Below, piece by piece: positions 54,018 to 64,000 of a DNA stretch of 64,000 nucleotides. The stretch's first letter is position 1, and each line of letters opens with the position of its first letter. The notes beneath the pieces are model-generated. The model made no database searches. It was not told the DNA's origin and was given only the letters and a program-made list of their open reading frames with translations. The DNA is from Setoptus koraiensis (Eukaryota; Arthropoda): positions 23,188,001 to 23,252,000 of the forward strand of contig CM106585.1 of the NCBI GenBank assembly GCA_048013815.1, written 5' to 3'. A program made the translations under genes and the position numbers.

Positions 54018-55610
54018 GTCACTTGTATGGCAACTTGTATGGCAACGAATGGGATACAAGTTGACATCATGATCATCGCTGATAAATCATTGCGATGGTT
54101 GTTTGTTGCTTCTTGTTGATTGCCTGCCATTGAGTACATAATGCAACCATGTGAAAAGATGCCCCTCTCCGCGTCCAATCCGCAGAGCATATATATATTT
54201 ATACATGTATATACACACTCTAAATATATAGAGTGTGTGTGTGTGCAATTAATCAGTGGCCGCCATTATAGCATGGGTTACATCATCAATCAAGACTAAC
54301 TAAAATGATGATTGCATTATCCTATTTAGTTGCCTGATGTGCTCCAATTCATTTAGTGGAATTTCCATTTCCATTTCCCTTTTCATTTCCATTTCGTTTG
54401 CCGTTTGCCGTTTGCATTTCCATTTATTTGGTTGCCGATGCAACAAGCATGTGATGCCACAGTTTGCATTAGTTTACTTACAGTAGCTTGTATACATTTG
54501 TATATATGCTCTATTGGGCAGTTGCAGTCATTGGAGCCAGCAGCAAGCAACTAAACAAACAACAACTACAACTGTCTATTGCGAGTCACTATTGGCAGTG
54601 GCCGGCGTGCAACGATGAGCAACATCTAGATATCGCATTCACAGCATAGTGGTCAGTTGCAGTTGCATCATAAACACTCTTTCAGATGCCACTCGCAAGC
54701 TCACTTTTATACATTACCTGTCTCTATAAATATAATACATTATATATCACATTCACCTGTAGCCACATAGGGCGTACAGGTGAATGAGACACTGTCTGTG
54801 TCTGCATGAATATTAATATTGAAATTAATAACCGAGTGATCATCTCAACATCTAATCTCATTCCTCTGTTGCCTGTTACCTGTTGCAAAGATGATAGCTC
54901 TATTGCGAGTTGAGCTATCGTCTTATGTGCAAAGTGTGCAAAGTGTGCATAGTGTGCATAGTGTTTGCATAGTGTGTGTCCATGCCGTTTGTCTGCAATG
55001 GCTCGCCAAGACAAGTGCTCCCTTCTTCGACTGTTTAATATGATATAGCAGTGTCAGATATGCACACGGCATTAGCAGCGCCATCATCAGCAGTCTTGGC
55101 AGCAGTGTTATCAGCAGTTTTATCAGGCTGAAGCGGATCTATCGCAATCTCGTTGCGATCGGCTCGCCACCGGTTGCCCTGTTGCCTGGCCCTGTTGTGT
55201 GCCCATGTTGTATCGCCGTGATTGTGCTGCATCAGGACAAGTGCCATTTGAATGTGGCGGCTGCATCCTGAGCTGGATGCCGGTCAGTTCTCGCATCCCA
55301 GTTTCGACCTTGACGAATATTGGCCATTGTCGCCGTGCTGAATCGCTTTGCAAATCACCTGTTGCTGTTGCTGCTGCAGTTGCTGTTGCAGTTGCTGTTG
55401 GAGTTGCTGGCGCAGTTGCACTTGTTGCCGCTCGTCGCTGGGCTTGCCAAATCGGTCGGTGTGTCGCTAATCGATTGCGAATGCATTATAATCTGGGCAC
55501 TGGCGCTGGCCAGCCGATCATTGTGATAATAATGCGGCAATAATTCAGTTTGACATAATTAGGCGTATTCATTCATGTGAATCCCATCATTAATATCACA
55601 GCCACATCGA

Positions 55611-55613
<3 letters not shown>

Positions 55614-55659
<46 letters not shown>
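55614..55659. repeat. (CA)n microsatellite
   Basis: Pure CA run of about 45 bp. Confidence 0.97.
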
Positions 55660-55663
<4 letters not shown>

Positions 55664-56381
55664 GTAGACCAATTCAATACGATTTAATATATGTGGAATA
55701 ATGGACAGATTATCACACACACACATGCCAATATGCCATTATTACGCAATGTAGGTATTATTGGAAGATGAGCTCATCACACCGGCTGTCATACTACACA
55801 TTATATGCTCTGTGTATAGCGCAGTTATATTGCAGTTATATCAGAGCGAGTGTGTGTGTGTGTGTGTGAATTTAGCCAATTCACTGGCTGTTGTAACATG
55901 AATAAACCGTTACAAATGGATCAAGTTGCACACACACACACACACACTGTAACTGTAGAGCGAGCAGTTAATTTGATTGGAGCCACAATTTGAATATTCG
56001 CAATTTGCATGTTCTCGCGCACTCTCAGCAAGTGCAACTACAATGCGCAGGAGTGTTTCTATCTGTGTATGTGTGTCTCGCCAAAGTAATACAAGTCGAC
56101 ATACAACAGTATAATGCAGTTAACTGCAAGCTAAACTACCTGTCGTGTTGCATTACGCAACAACACTTGCTGTGTTGTAGCTATAACTGTTATAACTGAT
56201 GCAACTATTGATGCTAATAATAACAGCTGTTACAGCTGTATTATAAGTTATAACACAGTATAGTGGTCGTGTGGGTAGTATTGTCTTGTCAGCTGACAAT
56301 TGTTTTGTTGCTCATTCAATTGTGTTGCTGGCGCTATTGTTGCCAGCATTGTTTGTAAGCAACCGAAAACTAAACATTCAT

Positions 56382-56469
56382 TCGAATCGTTCGAATCGTT
56401 CGAATCGTTCGAATCGTTCGAATCGTTCGAATCGTTCGGATCGTTCGAATCGTTCGAATCGTTCGAATA
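56382..56469. repeat. 9-bp tandem repeat (TCGTTCGAA)n
   Basis: About nine copies, one with TTCGGA in place of TTCGAA. Each unit contains the palindrome TTCGAA. In one frame it reads Asn-Arg-Ser repeats, which I treat as non-coding. Confidence 0.95.
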
Positions 56470-56974
56470 GAGAGGCAGAGAGAGAGAAGACACTTTTTTA
56501 TTTTATCCCTCATCCTCTCTTATCCCTTTACCACATCAGGTGTCACCTTGATTTGTTGTTGTTGTCGTTCCACTTGCCGTTGTCGGTGTAACTGTTGCGC
56601 TTGCAACCTACCTACCGCTCACATCGCACACCATCAAGCTTGCACTTGTACAAGTGCGCGTGATGCGCATGCACACAAAATCTAAAATTAGATAATAATG
56701 ATTCTTATATGTTTTGCATGCATATTCTAGAGTGACCATCGCAACCTGTCACCAGATCTCTCACAAGATTATGCGTCGACGCTCAGACACACTGGCCAGA
56801 CCGATTGCAAATATTGTTGGACCGTTTGAAGGTTCCAGGGTTTTATTCGAGGGCCAACCAAAACAGATGCACAGCAAATACAGTGTCGCTCAATGCAACG
56901 CAACACGCAACTAAACCGACGGCTGACAGTGAGTCAAGTAAATGGAAATAAACAAGACAAGATATAGTTGTCAT

Positions 56975-56994
56975 GTTATGCAATGTTATGCAAT
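56975..56994 (+). promoter_or_regulatory. Tandem pair of C/EBP-type bZIP sites
   Basis: GTTATGCAAT occurs twice back to back with no spacer. It matches the C/EBP consensus RTTRYGCAAY. Seen in sequence; function is inference. Confidence 0.4.
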
Positions 56995-58430
56995 CCAGGC
57001 GACCGCATGAGACACATTGCACTCATTGGGAACAATTCTAATTGAGTGTCGCCGGCTAATGGTTGCCAAAATAACATTATTTTCGACTCAATTTCGCCAC
57101 TTACTATGACCATATTATGCAAATAGGCGTTTGTCATTTCAATGCGACATTTATAATGGCGGCGCAAGAAATATGAAGCTGTTATTGTTATTATTTATTG
57201 TCATCTATCTGTCTAGATATGTCTGGCGAGCGAGACACATACGCAAGATGCTGATCTCTTGTTTCTGTGTTCTCATTAAGCCGGCCCTGTCAAGCTCACT
57301 ATCAAGCTATTTATCTGTCTCGAGTGACACAACAAGTGTTGTTGCAAACAATAAACACTACACTTGATGACAATGACCACCAACTTTAAATAATGTACCT
57401 TGAATAGTGCGTTGACAGTTACCATGACAAGCGCAGCGAGCCTCGAATGTGGAACACACGAACCGTTATATGCCGTTGCTCATGTGCAGCCTGTCTGTCA
57501 TAGCCTTGTTTACCGTTGTATTCAGACCCTTACCTGTCGACAGTTGGACGTATATGTGTATGCATTATAACCATTATATTTTGAATGGGCACAAAGATGC
57601 ACAGACACTCAGATGTGAGCAGATAGATTAGCGGACAGGTAGCTGGCAACAAGTATAAGTAGTTTGCATAATTTAGTTAGTTAAGTCAGCTGGTTGGTCA
57701 ACCGAAGGCACACAATTGAAGGTCACACAATATTCACCACTATGCTAGCTAGGCGGTTGTAGCAGTGAATATATGGCAGTGTTGTTGGGCTTTTGTGTTG
57801 CGTTGTGTTGTGTTGTGTTGCGTTGTGCTGTTCTGTGTCCATTGGTGAACTCAATAATGACAGACAATAATGACATGTGATGACTTGCAACAATATTGGA
57901 TTCACTCGCTGGACACCAAAGCACCGTTAATGGTCACAGGTAACACTGTTAACAGGTGGCGAGCGAGCGACACTCGCATTCAATCCATTCAATTCAAGGC
58001 ATGGCCATAGAAAGACACACATACACACACAGACCAGGTGAAGTGAGCGCTTGGTCAGCGTGATAATTTTACCACCATATTGTTAAATGGATTAATCATG
58101 TCGCCACTGTTGCGCAGTGGGTTAGTTGTGCGACTTGTGGTGCAGCTTGAATATTCACACAATATTCTCACCGTATGTACATAATAATGAGAGACAATAA
58201 TAATGAGTCGATCCTTACATGTCGGCACACTGAGGCCGCTGACACAATATGCTAGCATGCCAGAAAGAGATCATTATTATCGCCTATTACTGTGTGTATG
58301 TCATTATTACTGCATTATCAGCTGTATTATTATTGTTGTTGTCATTGCTGTTGTTGTTATAACTCTTACAAGGATGAAAATTGAAATCATCATATCACAA
58401 CAACAACAACAACATTTAGATCCATCTTGT

Positions 58431-58500
58431 TGTTACATAACATTACATAGCATTACGTAACATTACGCAACATTACGAGACATTACGAAACATTACGTAA
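58431..58500 (+). promoter_or_regulatory. Seven-copy 10-bp array of PAR-bZIP/C/EBP-like sites
   Basis: Decamers of the form NRTTACRNRN repeat seven times at exactly 10-bp spacing: tgttacataa, cattacatag, cattacgtaa, cattacgcaa, cattacgaga, cattacgaaa, cattacgtaa. Two contain TTACGTAA, the PAR-bZIP/E4BP4 core, and one TTACGCAA. The period equals a helical turn, so sites would face one side of the DNA. Confidence 0.5.
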
Positions 58501-59411
58501 GATAAAGGCATGTAATAATAGTAATAATTCTTGACCACTGCTATATAAGCCGCTGTAACAGATATAATTTGATGCATGCAGTTAAACGCATTAAGAGCAT
58601 GCCAAGTGTGGGATCAGGGTCAGTGTGTAAATTGATTCAATTATTTTTATTATTGTTGTCTGGTGTTGATAGACACAGAATACATGATGATAGTTTGTAA
58701 ATAAGCATAAGTCAATAGTAAGTGTGGTGTGTGGGCAAGTGTGTAAGTGTGTAAGTGTGCGGCTAAAAGAAACTAACAACACTCTTGTCATAACAACAAT
58801 AATCTAAATTGAATTCCCTTCGAAACTTTATACCAAGTGAGAGATTGTTGATTTAATTAGATCGCTTGGGTCCGGTTTGCTTGGTCCAATTTAAACATTG
58901 CACAGCAATCAATGGACACAAGTGAGTCTATTAATGCTCACTCACGATCACTCTCAAATGTCAGCCGGCGCCAGTATACTAATTAGTTTCTCTGAGCTCG
59001 TTCGTTTCACTCATTAACGTTAAGAGTTTTAGTCACAATTGATATACGCTATCAGCTGCCATAGTGTTCTACTTGACTATTCAATCTGCGGCATCATAGA
59101 TCACTAAGCGAGATAAAAAAAGCGATTGTATATCCCTATTGTTTTTATCGTTAAGCCTCTCTCCCTCTCTCTCTCTCTCCCTCGCTGAACGTCTGTCTGA
59201 CCATTACTCACTGACTAACGGTATCTGACCAACCGTGTCAGGGTCCGTAGTACAGGCAGTCATATCCTCTGCGTGTCCGTGACAGGTATGAATAAATTCA
59301 GTGGTCTCGATTTTAGTCCAGTCGGCCAGACATGGATCAATCAAAGGACTATGACCTGTGATTAGTGATTTTGATTGAGCAATGGCCAACTAATTGGACA
59401 TTAATCGCCGC

Positions 59412-59518
<107 letters not shown>

Positions 59519-61386
59519 AAGAGAGGAAAGGGAATTCACAATGGAACAATGGCACTTCCTTTAAAGATATGCAATTGTACTTGGAGCGACTTTCTAATTA
59601 GTCCTTCGTAGCTTCCACAGTCCCCTATATATTTTCTATTTAGTAGTAGACAACAACAATAAATGATGTGTTCTTGTCGGCCCGCTACTCAACTTGTGAG
59701 CTTTTGAGCTTGTCAAACTGGACATTAAATCTGCTTGCTGAATAAATAGCTGTGTAGCTAGAAAATTATAATAATATTCGACTACGAAAACGAGATTCAA
59801 CTACGCTCAGGCACACGACATAGTGACGCACACGACACTGCGCTCATGCAAGTAATTGGTCTAATTAGTAAGGAATCTTTTATCTTCCTTAATTAAAAGC
59901 AACAATAAAACTTCAATTATAATATACGTCACACGAACAATGAATGCGAGGGAGTGAGGGAAAGGGAGAGCGGCAGCGGGAGACGCACTTCTTTAAAATT
60001 GGGCCATGCGAAACAAGCAAATAAAGCCAGTGCTTGTTAGTCTGTTTAATTTAGTGTTACATCGGACACTAGATCATACAATGGACATTTAATGTGTTCA
60101 CGCTGATATATTATAAATGTTCAAAACCCTCAGGAGATGAACCGGTCAGTCCAATGCACACTCATCCTAAATGATGGGAAGGGATGGGTCGGGATGAAAT
60201 GGAACGATTCAAATTCAACTGTTAGGTCAACTTAGATTCAGATCGCTGATATAAATTAATTGAATCTAATATTGTAACATTGTTATCATAATAAATATTG
60301 CTTGAGCTTGCCTATCCCCTTTTGCTATCATCATAACTGACTTCATCATTAGCCAATGCAGCGAAACGAAACGAAGCAAGACAGCAACAACAAACAACAG
60401 TTATATTCAACAACAGGAAACCGCTATCAGGCAAGATCTAGTTCTAGTTGTTGCCTGCGTATGTTTATGGCTGATTATGCAGATATCGATTGTTGATTGA
60501 TTAATACTAATTCACCTGTCTGAGGTTTGAATTATTGTTCAGCGCCACTAGTACCAAGTAGAGATTACTTTTCTTTCCTTTCCTTTCCTTTCTTTTTTTG
60601 CCGTTACTATGTTTGCAGTTACTATGATTTATTAAGATTGTATTCCGATAATAATTGCAAGATATTGTATAGATATTTTATTTGGGCCAGTTAAATAATC
60701 AAGTGAAATCAAGTATCAAGATTGATCGAATAGGGCGAGCCTATGATTTCAGTTGAAAAGTTCGAATCATATATGCAATCAGCTGCCAAATGAAAGATAT
60801 TCACCTTAGGCCTACATGAATAGCTGATAATCGTTCTGCAGACACACACACACACTCACATAACTGGATGTAAAATGATGATGAAATTATAACGATTGTT
60901 CAAGCGTATAAAATGAGTTTATATCCTTCTCTATGCCTCTGTCTATCTGCCTGTTTATCTATCACTGTGTGCTCCGTTATGGCCGAAGATCGAGAAGCTA
61001 GCGATGGCATGGTGGTTGCGCCCATCGGTCATTGATTGTAGCCTCATTCGCCAAGATAGTAAGCCAACAGTCTCTGGGGAGATGAAATTTCGTTGCCTAC
61101 CGGGAATTCACAGTGAGAGAGAACCTTGAAGTCGAAGTCGTTTCTACATGCAATCTCCGGCCAACCTAAACTAAAGAACTTGTGATGTGTGTGTTTGAGT
61201 GCAGAAGTGATGCAATAGACTTCTATCTAGCCAGTTGCATCTTTAAGTCACTATTTTTAGTTTAGTGTGACTAGGCATCCTTCGACATTTGCCTTTCGTG
61301 GTCATCTCCACTAGCCGATCGGCTGCTTCTCCAGCCAGCCGGTTCTCATGATCATTTTGGCATCTCTCCGGTTCAAATCGTTGTTG

Positions 61387-61390
<4 letters not shown>

Positions 61391-61461
<71 letters not shown>
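61391..61461. repeat. (CT)n microsatellite
   Basis: Pure TC/CT run of about 70 bp. Confidence 0.97.
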
Positions 61462-61466
<5 letters not shown>

Positions 61467-62120
61467 GTCCTTGCATCTTGCTTCCAGTGAGAAACCTGAG
61501 CTCTCCATGTTGTTTACAGTGCTTCTCGTCACGGTGCTTATCTGGTTATATAAATTGAACTAACAGATTACTATTCCCTGTGTGTCTATGCGTTTTGTGT
61601 ATCTGTGTGAAAGAGGAAAAAATATTAACGCTGAACAGCGTCAATAAACAAAGAAGACCATGAAATTGGTATTAGCCTGTGTGTACTTGTTGCTGCTGTT
61701 ATTGTTATTGCCGTTGTTGATGCTGTTGTTATTCTAGTCTTGCTTGTTGTTATAACTTATAACACACACACACAGCAATATTCCTTCCCTTCTTTTCGGG
61801 TTACATCCGTCAATTAGTCACAACGAAACGGGACGCACCATTGAATTGTTTGACTTCAATCCTTTTGCTGATGCTCGACGTGAATGCTGTCGATATGAGT
61901 TTGTCCAAGTTCAATCCAGTTTTATTGGTGAGGGATAAAAACAAATGTTAAACTCAACACCCACTGCTACCATCTTTGAGCACCTACAATCTATATTTGT
62001 ACATATCCATTGTTGTTTTGTTTGCATCTTTTCAGCAGCAGCAGTAAATTTTTCTCGAAATGCTCACCCAATAAGAGCGGCCATAGTAAACTGCTTTTGT
62101 CGAATAAACAAATATATTTG

Positions 62121-62147
62121 TTTTTTTTTTTTGAGGGGGGGGGGGGG
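62121..62147. repeat. Adjacent T12 and G13 homopolymers
   Basis: Twelve T, then GA, then thirteen G. A long pure G run is rare in this AT-rich DNA. Confidence 0.9.
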
Positions 62148-63087
62148 AGGAGGCAGGCATAATTTGTCTTTTCGTCAATCCGTCTCGTCATTTCAGATGT
62201 GTTTTGGTTTCGGCTCCATAAATGATGGATAACCAGCAGGAATAAACACCGACAACAAAACAAGTCAAAACACAAAGTCTTGCGTTGTCATTGTTAATTG
62301 ATAAGATACTAGATTAGTATGAAGCCAGTTTAGAGTGTCTATTTGCCTGTTACATTGACAATAAAGATAGTAATCCATGTATTAGCTACCTCCATCTATG
62401 CTATTTCCAGTGTTGTCGCTCCATAATCAATTCAGGTTGTGCGTCAATTTTGAGGTCAATGCAAATATTCGTTCGATAAACGAGTTAGCTAAGCGAGTCT
62501 CTGAGTAGGTGAACATCGTTCGAGTGAGACATTATGTTGAGAGATGGAATTGAATCCGGACAATTGGAGTAGCGTTTTTTGCTTGCGTTGTTACTCCCCG
62601 TTCGCTCTTTCTCTCTTTCTCCCTCTGTCATTTTTTATCCGTTTGGTGGCGACTGTATAATCTCGTTTTCAATTGTATACCAACAAAAACAACTTAATGA
62701 AAACGTATAAACAACACAACGGACGCAAACGATTCTTTGTATAGCATAATCTAGAATTCAGATTTTAAAACAAAACCCGTGAGAAGCTCGCTTTCCACAC
62801 TATTTAACCATTAGTATACATGTTTACTGTGAGCACTGTTTGCGCCAACGAGATCACACGAATTAAGCTTAATATTGAGCTGGCTGGCTGGCTGACTCAA
62901 CTTGTTGAGTCCGGTCCGGTGTAGTTGTCGTGTGCACTGTTGAGCATTGGACATAACAGCCCCTAGTTGGCGAATCTTTTCATTCGTTACACGATGGCAG
63001 CACACGATGGCGGCAACAATTTATGGCCTGTTGTTGCTTAGCCTGTTGTTATGCCCGATGCGAACCTTCTCCAAACAGTTCGCTGTG

Positions 63088-63118
<31 letters not shown>

Positions 63119-64000
63119 TGCCCCCGTATGCTTGCCCCCCTTGAGCCTCCGGTTGGTCTGGTTGCGATGCAACAGCCATTGTATACGTGAGTCCCGTCGC
63201 ACTTCGGCCATGGTTGCGAGCTTGCGTGGAAGCAACGAGTTGTTGTTGTTGTTGCATACCGGATCGGATTGGGTGATAGGCAACCGCACACACACACACA
63301 CACACACACCGACTGCTGAGCATTCAATTGCATTCTGCATCGCAGACGAACAGAGCGAATTGCTCGAGTGAGATCACATACAGCTACACACAATACACAT
63401 TAGTTCGCTACGTTAGAGAGGAAAGGCGCATGGCTGCTGGTATGTTTGCCTTGCAACGAGAGCGCATATAGAAAGTTCGATCAGACAGCGAGACGAGCAG
63501 CACATGGAACAACCATTAGAGAACAACGAGAGAGCAAAAGTAATTTGAGGCGAATCGCTGAAACAGTTCGATGATGAGCCGCCAAAGTTGCCGCCGTTGC
63601 TGTTATAACAATAGTCAAGTTGAGTTTATTTAACATTGCCAACGTGTTATCGCCACCATAATACACACATAGAATCACAACAATAATGTACAGTCATGTA
63701 CGCGTTATGTAGGCGCTAATTGATAGTCAACAACAACAGCACGCGAAAATGACTCACAACAAATATAGAGAAAAAGTTTTATTTTAAATGAAAAAAAGAA
63801 GAAGAAGAAAGAGTTGCGAATAGTCGCATTGCCATCACAGCCACATTTCGTACAATGGGATGAAGATAATGCTTATATTTTATCTCGTTATCTCATATCA
63901 GTCATAGTGTAATTAACGTCCTGCACCAAATAAGATCATATTCTAATTAGTTTCAGCTGAAAAATTGAAATAAATCATCATTTGCAGTATATACGTGACA

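Noticed and set aside
55199-55543. Ala/Val-rich frame over a GC-rich stretch
   Set aside because: Starts at a non-ATG codon and is dominated by a GCTGTT repeat; opposite strand equally open.

Overview
The window is AT-rich animal nuclear DNA. Genes have short GT-AG introns, there are many microsatellites, and a 500-base scaffold gap (48352-48851) interrupts it. The gene set (paramyosin, one-LIM muscle LIM protein, Rebers-Riddiford cuticle protein, myosin IX with a RhoGAP tail) points to an arthropod. The paramyosin resembles the house-dust-mite group 11 allergen closely, so I infer an acariform mite; the species is not determinable from the sequence alone.

Layout. 1-10.8 kb: a secreted, cysteine-rich protein made of three duplicated exon pairs (+), then paramyosin (-). 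10.8-15 kb: intergenic, with a G-quadruplex-like tract upstream of paramyosin. 15-20.1 kb: muscle LIM protein (+), TSEN54 (-) and a USP6NL/RN-tre-type TBC RabGAP (+) sharing a short divergent promoter, a MITE, and an orphan secreted Leu/Arg-rich protein (-). 23.7-32.8 kb is dense: myosin IX (+) ends 21 bp from the stop of thymidylate synthase (-), which is divergent from TIM44 (+), followed by a mucin-like cuticle protein (-). 35.6-40.2 kb: myosin V (-). 44.1-48.4 kb: a second MITE copy, then an LTR retroelement. 48.9-64 kb: no convincing gene; microsatellites and regulatory-looking arrays.

The most unusual object is the LTR element at 44640-48351. It has TG...CA LTRs, a primer-binding site and a polypurine tract, but no protease, reverse transcriptase, RNase H or integrase catalytic domain. 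It carries a Gag capsid fused in frame to an integrase C-terminal (GPY/F) tail, and a second ORF encoding a RING finger, a zinc knuckle and a ubiquitin-like fold. Seven palindromes with two conserved cores and unique, self-complementary arms are spread through it, several at protein domain boundaries including the Gag/integrase junction. Its two LTRs share identical R-U5-like sequence but have different U3-like sequence. Together these suggest a non-autonomous retroelement that has acquired an E3-ligase-like gene.

Exon boundaries were read from splice consensus and frame continuity; family names rest on recognised motifs. No database search was run.
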